Notes: a model not told the origin generated them from the sequence alone. 60,644 nt of DNA from an uncultured Flavobacteriaceae bacterium (GCA_938010765.1 CALLVX010000186.1:1-60644), one strand, 5' to 3'. Counted from the stretch's first letter, positions 16,513-26,086 are shown. Translations and numbers: made by a program.

Positions 16513-18177
16513 CTATACACCATATTTCCGCTTTCTAAAATAGTTGAAACCTAGGCCAAAAATGACCGTTAAGACCACTGGCAACGCGATATTTAGGAGT
16601 TGCCAATTCGTTTTTTGCGCTTCAATTTTTGTGCTGTCCAAGAAAGGAATGGCTACTTTTTTATTTCGAATGTTTATAAGTCCGTTATCATCGAGCATAT
16701 AATTGAAGGAATTGACCAAAAATTCCTTGTTGCCGTAATAGTTGCTTGTCCATTTGTCATACCCTAATTCAAGAGGACGCCCATTGCGAAGTTGATTTTT
16801 GATTACATCGCCATCCGATACGACCAACATTTTGCCCGGCTTCCCTTCTAAGAGGTCTTTTTTAAGTTTGATGGGTTTGATCCGATTGCTAAAGGTAGAT
16901 TTAAAATTGCCCTCTACCAACACGGCAACAGGTTTGTTGCCATTGTTGAACCGTTCTTTGTTTGGGGGCGTATTGAGTGCATTGAAACTAACTTGCCTTG
17001 GAGTAATATCTGTTTTTGATAATGGTGAACTCTTAAACACTATTGTTTTTCGATAGTCATTGGGCAACGTATCTATTGAATTGGCGAATTGCAGCCGTAG
17101 TGCTTCCAGATTATTATTGATGGGATGATCGTTTTCTGAACGGATCATCGGGTTGTACAACCAAGGAACAGGCTCGTATTGAGAAGCATTTCCCTCACCG
17201 GTGGCCAGCACGATCTGGGTAAAATACATATCGTTCACTAGATCGGGGTTGATACGTACTCCAAAATTAAAAAAGAAGTCCTTTAAGTTAAGGTCGCGAG
17301 GAAGGGCCATGGCACTTCCTTTTTCATTAAAAAGACTATCGATCTCCACGGCTACCTGATCGATCAACCAAATAGATTTACCACCGTTCATTACAAATTG
17401 ATCTAGTACATACTTTTCAGTATCGGAAAAAGCCTCCGTAGGTTTTGCAATTAATGCAAGGTCATATTCGTTGAGCCTGTCTAAGGTACTTTGCGGACTA
17501 GTACTTACAGAGTCTAACGTAATAGCACCGATATTGTAGTAATCACGAATGGTGGTCAAAAAATCGGCCAGATAAATATCATCTAGCTCCCCATTACCTT
17601 TGATAACGGCAATCCGCTTTTTTTCCTGGATCGTACTTTTAGCGAAGGCATCGGCAAAGGCATATTCCAAATGCTGTACCGAGTTGTTTACGCGTTCTTC
17701 AGTGGTAGCCCCTTGTTTGTTTTTAAGAAGATTTACGCGCACTGTTTTATTATTGTAATTCACCATTGCCCAAGGGAAAATGATTTCCTGGGAGACCTTA
17801 CTATTGTCGTTTACGGTAACTCGTGTTGGTACCAAACCAAGTGCCTGCAGTTCGGCTACGGTGGCATCTACTTGCTCAACACCTTCCAAGGGGTCTACGA
17901 AGCTAAATTTCACATTATTGTTTTCAGCGGCAAATTCCGATAGTAATTGCTTTACTTCGTTTTTAAGCTTGATAAATTCAGGAGGTAGGTTCCCATCTAA
18001 CAGCACATCAACGATTACGGGACTCTCGAAATTGGAAACCGAACCGAGCGCTGCCTCAGAAAGCGTATAGCGCTTATCTTCCGTAAGGTCGAACCGGGTA
18101 TACACATAATTGGAGACAATATTGGTTATTATTAATAGCAGCAAGCCCTTGGCAATGCGGAGTAGTTTCTTTTTCAT
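16513..18177 (-). CDS. gldG: Gliding-motility ABC transporter subunit GldG
   Basis: 554 residues. One N-terminal membrane helix (KGLLLLIITNIVSNYVYTRF), a large periplasmic part with RYTLSEAALGSVSNFESPVI and the internal IAVIKGNGELDDIYLADFL, and a C-terminal helix (NIALPVVLTVIFGLGFNYF) before RKRKYGV. This is the auxiliary (DUF-type ABC_transp_aux) subunit that, with GldF and the ATPase GldA, is required for gliding in Flavobacterium johnsoniae. Its ATG shares one base with the gldF stop (TAATG), so the two are translationally coupled. Confidence 0.93.
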   Translation of the reverse strand: MKKKLLRIAKGLLLLIITNIVSNYVYTRFDLTEDKRYTLSEAALGSVSNFESPVIVDVLLDGNLPPEFIKLKNEVKQLLSEFAAENNNVKFSFVDPLEGVEQVDATVAELQALGLVPTRVTVNDNSKVSQEIIFPWAMVNYNNKTVRVNLLKNKQGATTEERVNNSVQHLEYAFADAFAKSTIQEKKRIAVIKGNGELDDIYLADFLTTIRDYYNIGAITLDSVSTSPQSTLDRLNEYDLALIAKPTEAFSDTEKYVLDQFVMNGGKSIWLIDQVAVEIDSLFNEKGSAMALPRDLNLKDFFFNFGVRINPDLVNDMYFTQIVLATGEGNASQYEPVPWLYNPMIRSENDHPINNNLEALRLQFANSIDTLPNDYRKTIVFKSSPLSKTDITPRQVSFNALNTPPNKERFNNGNKPVAVLVEGNFKSTFSNRIKPIKLKKDLLEGKPGKMLVVSDGDVIKNQLRNGRPLELGYDKWTSNYYGNKEFLVNSFNYMLDDNGLINIRNKKVAIPFLDSTKIEAQKTNWQLLNIALPVVLTVIFGLGFNYFRKRKYGV

Positions 18178-18908
18178 TACCGTGTCGCGGTTTTAAGTTG
18201 AACAACGGTTAGGAACAAGAAGAAAGCGGTGAGCGACCCGAAATAGATCAGATCCCGGGTGTCTAAAACACCCCTGGCGATACTCTCAAAATGCGATAGC
18301 ATGCCCAATTCCTTTACAAAAACAGCCGTGGCACCCTCTGGGAACAACGAGGATAATCCTTCAAAACCATAGTACAGAAGAAAGCAACCTAGAATTGCGA
18401 ATAGGAAGGCAACGATTTGATTTTCTGAAAGTGTTGACGTGTACAGGCCGATGGCGGTGTAACATCCGATTAGAAAAAAAGTACCAAAATACGAACCGAT
18501 GACGAGCCCCATATCCAAATTGCCTACCGTGGTACCCAATTGAGAAACGCTGTAAACATATAATAAGGTCGGAGCAAGGGCAAGCAATGCTAACACTAAG
18601 GTTCCGGCAAATTTGCCCAATACCGTTTGCCAAATGCCAATGGGTTTTATAAATAACAATTCGAGCGTTCCAAGCTTTTTTTCTTCTGAAAAACTTTTCA
18701 TGGTAATGGCCGGAATCAATAACAAGAAAACCCAGGGAGCTAAAAGGAAAAAGTTCCTCAAATCTGCAAAGCCATAGTCAAAAATATTAAAGGGACCTTT
18801 AAATACCCATAGGAACAAGCCATTGAGCGCCAAGAATAGGCCAATTACCAAATACCCTATCGGGGAGGTAAAGAACGATTGTATTTCGCGTTTAAAAATG
18901 GCTAGCAT
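18177..18908 (-). CDS. gldF: Gliding-motility ABC transporter permease GldF
   Basis: 243 residues with about six hydrophobic segments. It starts MLAIFKREIQSFFTSPIGYL and contains TMKSFSEEKKLGTLELLFIKPI, the typical ABC-2 permease loop. It pairs with GldG and a GldA ATPase encoded elsewhere. It lies 7 bp downstream of the monooxygenase gene and overlaps gldG by one base, placing it inside a leftward operon that starts with the SAM hydrolase gene. Confidence 0.93.
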   Translation of the reverse strand: MLAIFKREIQSFFTSPIGYLVIGLFLALNGLFLWVFKGPFNIFDYGFADLRNFFLLAPWVFLLLIPAITMKSFSEEKKLGTLELLFIKPIGIWQTVLGKFAGTLVLALLALAPTLLYVYSVSQLGTTVGNLDMGLVIGSYFGTFFLIGCYTAIGLYTSTLSENQIVAFLFAILGCFLLYYGFEGLSSLFPEGATAVFVKELGMLSHFESIARGVLDTRDLIYFGSLTAFFLFLTVVQLKTATR

Positions 18909-18915
18909 TTTCCGT

Positions 18916-19212
18916 TCAATTTAAGGTTTCAATTTTGTCAACACTCCAAGCTTCGGGTTTTGACTCGAACAAGCTTTTGGTTTGAGTCCATACCGATTTG
19001 AAAAAATCCGATTCCCGATAACGCTCTAAACTTTCTTCCTTTTCCCAATAACTATAGGTAAAGAAAATTGTAGGATCACCCTTGTCTTGATATAATTCTA
19101 GAAAAAGACAACCATCAAAGGCACGAATATCGTGTTTGTTCTGCTCAAAAATCCGCTCAAAACTAGCGATATTTTCTTTCTTGAAAGTCATTTTTACAAT
19201 TCGTACAAACAT
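18916..19212 (-). CDS. Antibiotic-biosynthesis-monooxygenase-type protein
   Basis: 98 residues forming one dimeric alpha/beta-barrel (ABM) domain: MFVRIVKMTFKKENIASFE, then FEQNKHDIRAFDGCLFLELYQ and the strand FFTYSYWEKEESLERYRESD. Members range from heme-degrading to quinol monooxygenases, and I cannot assign a substrate. The start codon directly follows the stop of the SAM hydrolase gene, and gldF starts 7 bp after it. Confidence 0.85.
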   Translation of the reverse strand: MFVRIVKMTFKKENIASFERIFEQNKHDIRAFDGCLFLELYQDKGDPTIFFTYSYWEKEESLERYRESDFFKSVWTQTKSLFESKPEAWSVDKIETLN

Positions 19213-20043
19213 CTAAAGGAAGTTTATGGTAATGGTATCCCTGTAATCGAGGCCCAATAGGGTCGAAGCTCCCCCCACCGTATTGAGATCACTTTTGTAA
19301 ATGGCCAGTTCAATATAACTCGAAGAATTGAAAAGTGCTAACAAATCTCCAGCCCCTCTGCGATTGCCCTTCTCCAAGTTAAAATTAATGATATCGCTAT
19401 AGCGATGGTGTATTTGTTTTATTTTGGTGGTGCGGGCATTTAATTCAAAATCCCTTCCTTTTCTGTAGGCATCGAAGAAATTTCTGTGAATATTGGTAAC
19501 TACATTTCCGTAATTGTCGATATAGACAACACTGCCCACTATTTTGTTCCCACTGTCGGTAACACTAGGGCTGTATTCTTTCAATTCTCGAAGTTCGTCA
19601 AATGTCTTTCCGACAACGTCTAATGTGCCGCCCCTTGCAATGTGGCAGGCTACTTTTACGAAGACATCCATCACGGGAAAAGATCCGGTATCGGGGTTGG
19701 GAATGTTTATCTGTACTACTTTTTCAGCATTTATTTCAGAAGTTATCAAGCTAATTACCCCCGTATTGGCGGTTATAAAATAATGGCCGTCTACCAAGAT
19801 GGCTATATGTTGGTTCTCAGGAGTAGGTTCTGCATCAACACCCACGATATGAATGGTACCTTCGGGAAAGCTTTTATAGGCGTTTTTAAGAATGTAAGCA
19901 CATTCGTGAATATTGAACGGACTTATTCCATGCGAAATATCAACAATTTTGGCGTCGGATAGTTCTTTGTAAATACTCCCCTTTAAAGCACCTACGAAAT
20001 GGTCTTTAAGTCCAAAATCTGTAGTTAAAGTAATGATTGCCAT
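19213..20043 (-). CDS. SAM hydroxide adenosyltransferase (DUF62 family)
   Basis: 276 residues. It opens MAIITLTTDFGLKDHFVGALK, with the active-site Asp of the family, and later has SHGISPFNIHECAYIL, ANTGVISLI and VVYIDNYGNVVTNI. This family, related to fluorinase and chlorinase, cleaves S-adenosylmethionine to adenosine and methionine using water or hydroxide. There is no sign of the extra loop of true halogenases, so hydrolase is the better call. It is the first gene of the run with ABM, gldF and gldG, divergent from phoH. Confidence 0.9.
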   Translation of the reverse strand: MAIITLTTDFGLKDHFVGALKGSIYKELSDAKIVDISHGISPFNIHECAYILKNAYKSFPEGTIHIVGVDAEPTPENQHIAILVDGHYFITANTGVISLITSEINAEKVVQINIPNPDTGSFPVMDVFVKVACHIARGGTLDVVGKTFDELRELKEYSPSVTDSGNKIVGSVVYIDNYGNVVTNIHRNFFDAYRKGRDFELNARTTKIKQIHHRYSDIINFNLEKGNRRGAGDLLALFNSSSYIELAIYKSDLNTVGGASTLLGLDYRDTITINFL

Positions 20044-20184
20044 GCAGCAATGTTGATATGTTTTGGATTAGTAAACTGATTTTTTACTTAAGTTTGTCTG
20101 GCGTAATTGCTGGTAAAATTATAACAAAAAAACAGCCTTCGGAAATTTATCTTTGGGCTTCAACATTAAAAAGACCCATATTCT

Positions 20185-21138
20185 TTGAACGAACTTATTT
20201 TAGAGCTTACCGATATTAGTCCCAGAGATTTTTTTGGACAGGGAAACGAAAACATCAACCTCCTTAAAAAGTACTTTCCAAAATTAAAGATTGTAGCTCG
20301 TGGTAGCAAGATCAAAGTATATGGGGATGAAGAACTTTTAGAAGAATTTGAGCGCCGTTTTGATATGATTACCGCCCACTTCGCCAAATACAATAAAATT
20401 GATGAGAATGCGATCGAGCGGGTGCTGACCAGTAATGTATCTACCGATTATGAAGCACCGGCGAATAGTGGAGAGACCTTGGTGCATGGTGTGAATGGCA
20501 AGTTGATCAAGCCACAGACGGTGAACCAGCGCAAACTGGTCGATGCTGCTAAAAAAAATGATATGGTCTTCGCCATTGGGCCCGCAGGAACCGGGAAAAC
20601 GTATACAGGTGTCGCTTTGGCCGTGAAAGCATTGAAAGAGAAGCAGGTGAAGCGTATTGTCCTTACCCGCCCCGCGGTAGAGGCTGGCGAAAACCTCGGA
20701 TTTTTGCCGGGAGATTTAAAGGAAAAGTTAGATCCGTATATGCAACCGCTGTACGATGCATTACGGGATATGATTCCGGGAGAAAAGTTGACCCACTTCA
20801 TAGAAAACGGAACCATACAGATTGCACCATTGGCATTTATGCGGGGACGAACCTTGGATCATGCTTTTGTAATTCTCGATGAGGCACAAAATACCACCCA
20901 TGCCCAAATGAAAATGTTCTTGACCCGAATGGGGAAGAGTGCTAAATTTATCATTACGGGCGACCCTGGGCAGATAGATTTGCCCAGAAGGGTTATTTCT
21001 GGTTTGAAAGAGGCACTATTGGTACTTAAGAATATAGACGGCATCGAAATCGTTTATTTAGACGATAAAGATGTTATTCGCCATAAGTTGGTGAAAAAAG
21101 TGATTGACGCTTATAAGAACATTGAACATCAGAATTAA
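20185..21138 (+). CDS. PhoH-like ATPase
   Basis: 317 residues from a TTG start (TTGAACGAACTTATT); the next in-frame ATG would remove about 60 conserved residues. Walker A is IGPAGTGKTYTGVALA and Walker B FVILDEAQNTT; the sensor-like ITGDPGQIDLPRR is also clear. The N-terminal ~100 residues are the KH-like part of PhoH-type proteins (YbeZ group), linked to RNA and ribosome metabolism. A -7 element TATCTTTG sits at 20148-20155 but without a matching TTG. purC follows 49 bp downstream on the same strand. Confidence 0.93.
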   Translation: MNELILELTDISPRDFFGQGNENINLLKKYFPKLKIVARGSKIKVYGDEELLEEFERRFDMITAHFAKYNKIDENAIERVLTSNVSTDYEAPANSGETLVHGVNGKLIKPQTVNQRKLVDAAKKNDMVFAIGPAGTGKTYTGVALAVKALKEKQVKRIVLTRPAVEAGENLGFLPGDLKEKLDPYMQPLYDALRDMIPGEKLTHFIENGTIQIAPLAFMRGRTLDHAFVILDEAQNTTHAQMKMFLTRMGKSAKFIITGDPGQIDLPRRVISGLKEALLVLKNIDGIEIVYLDDKDVIRHKLVKKVIDAYKNIEHQN

Positions 21139-21187
21139 TCGTGCTATTTAATTACGGGTCGAAACGATTAGAAACCAGAAATCCAAT

Positions 21188-22138
21188 ATGAGTAATACCA
21201 TTACCGATACCAATTTCAATTTTCCGGGACAACAAAGCATCTATAAAGGCAAAGTTCGCGAAGTCTACACCTTGGATAACGATGTTTTGGTGATGGTGGC
21301 CACAGATCGTTTATCGGCTTTTGATGTGGTGATGCCCAAGGGAATACCCTATAAAGGGCAAATATTAAACCAGATAGCCACTAAGATGATGGCGGCCACT
21401 CAAGATATTGTTCCCAATTGGCTCATGGCCACCCCTGATCCTAATGTAGCTGTGGGGCATGCCTGTATTCCTTTTAAAGTAGAAATGGTAATTCGGGGGT
21501 ATATGTCGGGGCATGCGGCTAGAGAGTACAAAGCCGGGAAACGTGTCTTATGCGGTGTACCAATGCCAGAGGGGATGAAAGAAAACGATGCCTTTCCCGA
21601 ACCCATCATTACCCCGGCCACAAAGGCCGAAAAGGGAGATCATGACGAGGATATTTCGCGAGAAGCGCTATTACAAAGGGGAATCGTTTCCCAGGCCGAC
21701 TATGAGGTGTTAGAGAACTATACAAGCACTTTGTTCAAAAGAGGATCAGAAATTGCGGCAGATAGAGGCCTTATCTTGGTCGATACCAAATATGAATTTG
21801 GCAAAACCAAGGAAGGGGAAATTGTCCTCATCGATGAAATTCATACACCTGATTCATCGCGGTACTTTTATGCAGATGGTTATGAAGAACGGCAGAAGCA
21901 GGGCGAAGCTCAAAAACAACTTTCAAAAGAATTTGTAAGGCAGTGGTTGATCGGGAATGGTTTCCAAGGCTTGGAAGGGCAAACAGTACCTGAAATGGGC
22001 GATACCTATATACAAACGGTTTCTGAACGCTATATTGAACTCTATGAGAACATCACTGGGGAGCCCTTTGTAAAGGCCGATATTGATGCTATTCAAACTC
22101 GTATTGAAGCGAATGTACTTGACTATCTTCAAACCTAG
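21188..22138 (+). CDS. purC: SAICAR synthetase
   Basis: 316 residues. It joins aspartate to CAIR in step seven of purine synthesis. Visible signatures are [54 protein letters not shown], and near the C-terminus [15 protein letters not shown]. The length is that of the longer SAICAR synthetases, not the ~240-residue E. coli type. It lies downstream of phoH, probably in one transcript. A 6-bp hairpin (GAGCTG-TTG-CAGCTC) follows at 22152 but has no clear T-run. Confidence 0.96.
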   Translation: MSNTITDTNFNFPGQQSIYKGKVREVYTLDNDVLVMVATDRLSAFDVVMPKGIPYKGQILNQIATKMMAATQDIVPNWLMATPDPNVAVGHACIPFKVEMVIRGYMSGHAAREYKAGKRVLCGVPMPEGMKENDAFPEPIITPATKAEKGDHDEDISREALLQRGIVSQADYEVLENYTSTLFKRGSEIAADRGLILVDTKYEFGKTKEGEIVLIDEIHTPDSSRYFYADGYEERQKQGEAQKQLSKEFVRQWLIGNGFQGLEGQTVPEMGDTYIQTVSERYIELYENITGEPFVKADIDAIQTRIEANVLDYLQT

Positions 22139-22236
22139 TATTTTAGCTTAAGAGCTGTTGCAGCTCCTCTAATTTGCTTATACATCACTTATTTTAGCAT
22201 TTTTAGACCCTAGACTACCTTACAGGGAAAGCATGG

Positions 22237-23199
22237 TCATCGAATTTGTTCGAGCTTTTCAATACCTATTCTATAGATATTGCCGAAGCCGTTTTGTTCC
22301 TTGTCTGCAAACTGTTTAATATCTTCGATTTGAATACTCTGCTTGGGGTCGAATTCTACCCTTTCACTCGTAAAATAGAAATTACCCCTTTTGAAGTCTA
22401 TAAAGGGACAATAGTCTAATTTATCTGAATTAATCTTCTCGCCCAAATTTTTTGCAGGAGACCAATTTCCATTTAAGTCTTTTCTACTGATATACAGATC
22501 TCCGCCTCCTAAATCGTCTTTTCTTCCGAAAGAACTAAAAATAAGCAGATTTTCGTCTGGACTTACATACGCATTAAATTCGTATTGTTTTGAATTGATA
22601 GCAGTATCGAGCACTTTCGGGTTTTGATAATGCCCTTGCTTTTTTCGAGAAACAAAAATATCTTCCAATCCCACTCCCTTTTTTTTGGTAGCAGTAAAAT
22701 ACAGATTACCGTTGGAACTTAGGGATGGGTAAAATTCGTCTCCTTTTGTATTGATGATACTATCAAGTGGTACGGGATCACTCCAATCATTCGCCTTTTT
22801 TCTTGCGTGCCAAATATTATAATCAGTGCGGCTCTCATCGCCAAATATGGGTCTGTTAGATGCGAAATATAACGCTGACCCATCTGGCGTCACAAAGGGT
22901 TCAATATCTTGGTATGTGCCTGAAATAGGTAAAATGGTAGGGCCAATCCATTTATCGCCCGACTTCTTCATATGTACTAGGCACCTTTTTTGTTGTTTGT
23001 AATCTCCTAAGGTGTATATGATTTCTTTGCCATCGGGAGAAATTGCCAAATCCCTTTCATACAGTTTTGTACTGATACTTCCTTTTCCAAAAATTTCAAG
23101 GGCTTGTGGAGTACTTTTTATCGCAATCGGTCGGATCGTTTCTTTTTTACATCCAATAGCTGTCAATAGCGCTATAAAAATTAAAATTTGCTTGCTCAT
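22237..23199 (-). CDS. PD40 beta-propeller lipoprotein
   Basis: 320 residues from ATG 23199, chosen because MSKQILIFIALLTAIGCKKE is then a clean lipoprotein signal; an in-frame start at 23247 would add 16 residues before it. About five TolB/PD40-like blades are visible, each with a serine-rich strand, such as VTPDGSALYFASNRP, LSSNGNLYFTATKKKG, VSPDENLLIFSSFG and FKRGNFYFTSERVEF. In Bacteroidota these are often periplasmic binding or sensor domains. No catalytic domain is attached. It lies ~80 bp downstream of the ankyrin gene on the same strand. Confidence 0.8.
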   Translation of the reverse strand: MSKQILIFIALLTAIGCKKETIRPIAIKSTPQALEIFGKGSISTKLYERDLAISPDGKEIIYTLGDYKQQKRCLVHMKKSGDKWIGPTILPISGTYQDIEPFVTPDGSALYFASNRPIFGDESRTDYNIWHARKKANDWSDPVPLDSIINTKGDEFYPSLSSNGNLYFTATKKKGVGLEDIFVSRKKQGHYQNPKVLDTAINSKQYEFNAYVSPDENLLIFSSFGRKDDLGGGDLYISRKDLNGNWSPAKNLGEKINSDKLDYCPFIDFKRGNFYFTSERVEFDPKQSIQIEDIKQFADKEQNGFGNIYRIGIEKLEQIR

Positions 23200-23277
23200 T
23201 TTGTTTTGGAATACCGTTTGATCCCCACGAATTTTGATGATTATCATTGTTTTGATGTGACTACGAAGAAATGTTAG

Positions 23278-23928
23278 TTACGATTGTTTAGTATGTAAAT
23301 AAGTTTCAAAGTTTGTATGCCCCTCTCTGGTGGCGATAGAAAGTGGTGTGTCCCCATTGTCCATTTTTTGGGAACTATCGGCCCCGTTTTCGACCAAGAG
23401 TTGGGTCAACTCTAAATTCCCGTTATGCACGGCCGAATGCAATGCTGTTACATTTTGCATCTGCACGGCGTTTACATCAGCTCCTTTCTCGATCAAGATG
23501 GTACACAAGGTATAGTTTTCTTTTGCAACTGCCGAGTGAAGTGCCGTTACTTTTGAAGGATTTGTGGCTGCCATATTAGGATCTGCACCATTTTCAAGTA
23601 AGATAGTTGCGATATCGTTTCGATTAAAAAATGCCGCTAACGACAAGGGACTAAAACCATCTTTTGAATGTGTATTCACCAAGGTCGCGGTAGCTTCTTT
23701 TACTACAAACTCAATATTACCGCAAACGATCGCTTCATGAAAGGTGAGGGTTTCTTTTAGGTCGACCGCATATTTCAAAACTTTTTCGAGCCCGCCATAG
23801 GCTATCAACATTAAACCGGAACTTCCGTTTTCATCTTCGGAGCTTAGTATTTGTGAATTTTCCGTTAGCAATGAAATTGCTTTCTCATCGTCTTTGTTTT
23901 GAAGATGGGTTTTTAACAATGCGATCAT
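23278..23928 (-). CDS. Ankyrin-repeat protein
   Basis: 216 residues, no signal peptide. Four clear ankyrin repeats in the C-terminal two thirds: DGFSPLSLAAFFNRNDIATI, KVTALHSAVAKENYTLCTIL, NVTALHSAVHNGNLELTQLL and NGDTPLSIATREGHTNFETY, each ending in ENGAD or EKGAD. A degenerate repeat lies before them. These mediate protein contacts, and the partner is unknown. It precedes the PD40 lipoprotein gene. Confidence 0.9.
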   Translation of the reverse strand: MIALLKTHLQNKDDEKAISLLTENSQILSSEDENGSSGLMLIAYGGLEKVLKYAVDLKETLTFHEAIVCGNIEFVVKEATATLVNTHSKDGFSPLSLAAFFNRNDIATILLENGADPNMAATNPSKVTALHSAVAKENYTLCTILIEKGADVNAVQMQNVTALHSAVHNGNLELTQLLVENGADSSQKMDNGDTPLSIATREGHTNFETYLHTKQS

Positions 23929-24024
23929 GTCATTTGTTTTGAGTTACAACCTACTAATTTACCGAAATTTTGTTTATATATGAGGCACTTTTAATGACCT
24001 TACAAGGCCGCTTTTTATGTCTTT

Positions 24025-24138
24025 TTACGTTTTAAAGCTAGCTTTCCGCCCCAGCCATGCCATGGGAACATAGGCACAGCTCAAATCCAATAGCGTAAAC
24101 CAAGTAGGGGAATCCATTTTGATATCTAAAGGTAGTTT
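24025..24138 (-). pseudogene. C-terminal remnant of a membrane protein gene
   Basis: On the minus strand an open frame ending at TAA 24025 reads ...DIKMDSPTWFTLLDLSC and then AYVPMAWLGRKASFK. It resembles the last helix and basic tail of a small membrane protein. It has no room for a complete gene, because to the right it runs straight into the ribokinase remnant on the other strand. I do not recognise the family. Taken with the neighbour, this looks like one side of a deletion junction near 24125-24138. Confidence 0.4.
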
Positions 24139-24282
24139 GATACATTAGAAGAACCCCTAAAAGAAGCCATTAATTTCGCGGCAGCGGCAGCGACCATTTC
24201 TGTTACTAGGGAAGGCGCACAACCTTCGATCCCTACCCGTATCGAAATAGATGTCTTTTTAAATGCACAAAATGATAATTGA
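24136..24282 (+). pseudogene. Ribokinase (PfkB family) 3' remnant
   Basis: The 48 codons before TGA 24280 read FDTLEEPLKEAINFAAAAA, then TISVTREGAQPSIPTRIEID. This is the characteristic C-terminus of ribokinases (helix, SVTRxGAQPSIPTR, end). The frame closes at TAG 24133, so roughly the first five sixths of the gene is missing. The stop lies 1 bp before the ATG of the next gene, showing that the two were once translationally linked. An independent short peptide is very unlikely. Confidence 0.75.
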
Positions 24283-24283
24283 T

Positions 24284-25696
24284 ATGAAGAATTCCATTCG
24301 AATTGTAATCGTACTCTATTTGATAATGTCCTCATGTAAAGACACCCAAAAGAGCCAAGAAAAGGAAACTATAAATCTTTTGCAAGATTCTGGCCTTACC
24401 TACAAGGCCTATACCCCGAAGCCAACGGATCGTATTATTTCTCGTTCCGACTATGCCGATAAGTTATATGGTTTTTGGCTGGCGCAATGTATTGCTAACT
24501 GGACGGGGTTGGTAACCGAAATGGATAAAATCGGAAATATTGGTGAAACAAAGACTGGCGATTTTTATACCCGGGACGATTGGGGAGCCCCGGACCTTCC
24601 GAACATTTGGTCTGGGGATCAACCAAGCGATCTGTCGAAAACCATCGATTTTGTTTTCCGGGGAGAAGATGAAATTTGGGGCGCTGATGACGATACCGAC
24701 GTTGAATACATGTACCAGCATTTATTGTACACCAACAAAACTTCTATGCTTATAGGAGAGCAAGTCCGCGATGGGTGGTTGAAACACATGAGGCATGAAG
24801 AAGAGAACTACCTATGGGTAGCCAATCAAAGGGCCTTGGAATTAATGTTGGCAGGCACCGTACCACCTGCAACAAGTGACCCTGAAATTTCCAAGGATAC
24901 CATTTATGACAATTATCATGAAATGATCGATGCCCAGCTGACCACCGAGGTTTTTGGATTTTTTGCCCCCGCGCGTCCAGAAATTGCCCTGAAAATGGCA
25001 AAATTGCCCATACAGACCACGGCTAGGGAAAATGCCCAGTGGATATCGGAATTCTACGTTATCATGTATTCGTTGGCATCATATGTCGACCAAGGCCTTT
25101 CAAAGAAAGAACAGACGCAATGGATGGCGACCGAGGCCCGAAAAAGACTTCCAGAACATTCTTATGCCGCGAAAATGTACGACTTTGTGAAAAGCAGGTA
25201 TACTGCGGAAATTTCATGGGAACAAGCGCGCGATGAGGTGTATAATCGCTATCAAGTTAACCAAGAAGATGGCTATACGATTACTTCAAAAAATATATTT
25301 TGCAACGGATGTTTTGTTGGGGGGATCAATTTCGCGGCAAGTATTGTGAGTCTTTTATATGGGGAGGGCGACTTAAAAGAGACTATTAAAATTGGCGCCT
25401 TGTCTGGCTGGGATTCTGACAATCCCACGGCCACATGGGGCGGTCTTTTGGGCTTTATGTATGGCAGGAAAGGGGTAGAAAGTACCTTTGGCCGTACTTT
25501 TTCAGAAAAATTCAATATCCATAGAACGCGGGTCAATTTTCCAAATGATGGGATGGATGATTTTATTAACATGGCCAAAATCGGAGTGTATATTGTTGAC
25601 CGGGTCGTTCAAGAACAAATGAATGGCGGTGTTGATCTTGAGAAAGATGTATGGTACATTCCTTCAGTAGCTGTTAACATACAAGTGGGAAATTAA
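24284..25696 (+). CDS. ADP-ribosylglycohydrolase-family lipoprotein
   Basis: 470 residues from ATG 24284, giving a lipoprotein signal MKNSIRIVIVLYLIMSSC. The fold of the DraG/ADP-ribosylglycohydrolase family is marked by its acidic metal-binding motifs: DDDTDVEYMYQHLL near residue 134 and GWDSDNPTATWGG near 375. An export signal is unusual for an enzyme acting on ADP-ribosylated cytosolic targets, so an extracellular ADP-ribose or nucleoside-type glycoside is a better guess. The former neighbour, a ribokinase, supports release and use of ribose. The longer start at 24263 would overlap the ribokinase remnant. Confidence 0.82.
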   Translation: MKNSIRIVIVLYLIMSSCKDTQKSQEKETINLLQDSGLTYKAYTPKPTDRIISRSDYADKLYGFWLAQCIANWTGLVTEMDKIGNIGETKTGDFYTRDDWGAPDLPNIWSGDQPSDLSKTIDFVFRGEDEIWGADDDTDVEYMYQHLLYTNKTSMLIGEQVRDGWLKHMRHEEENYLWVANQRALELMLAGTVPPATSDPEISKDTIYDNYHEMIDAQLTTEVFGFFAPARPEIALKMAKLPIQTTARENAQWISEFYVIMYSLASYVDQGLSKKEQTQWMATEARKRLPEHSYAAKMYDFVKSRYTAEISWEQARDEVYNRYQVNQEDGYTITSKNIFCNGCFVGGINFAASIVSLLYGEGDLKETIKIGALSGWDSDNPTATWGGLLGFMYGRKGVESTFGRTFSEKFNIHRTRVNFPNDGMDDFINMAKIGVYIVDRVVQEQMNGGVDLEKDVWYIPSVAVNIQVGN

Positions 25697-26085
25697 ATTT
25701 GGACTACCATTTTTTATCATAAGAATCACAATTTGAGACATAAGAAGAGAAGAATCTTAATTTGTATTCCAACGAAATACTATGGCAAATCTCTTGTTTA
25801 TTAATTGACCAGCTGTATGGTCTCTGGTTTGCAAAAAAAAATGATTGATTTTAGCTGTAGTTTAGCTGATTTTATCATAAAATGCCATTAAACCTTTTTA
25901 AAAGACGATCTTAAACTAAGAAGGCTTTTTAAGCCTTAAAAGAGCCATTCTAAGAGCAGCAGATACAGGTGTGGCATTATTCTTTTTTGAAGGGTATTGT
26001 TGGTAGAGAAGCAGAGTGAAAACATTAAATAGAGAACTTGGGTTAATCCTCTGAACTATAAGCCCTAAGGTAGTGTTAAACTCTC
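25697..26085. other. AT-rich spacer without a recognisable gene
   Basis: No gene with a start can be supported here. A hairpin AAGGCTT-TTT-AAGCCTT lies at 25921-25937. On the minus strand one frame is open for 67 residues from 26119 to the stop at 25916, ending ...ALRMALLRLKKPS, but it has no plausible start codon. It could be a relic or chance. Confidence 0.4.
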
Positions 26086-26086
26086 T

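Noticed and set aside
22150..22170. GAGCTG-TTG-CAGCTC hairpin after purC as terminator
   Set aside because: Stem is only 6 bp and no T-run follows; not strong enough to list as a terminator.
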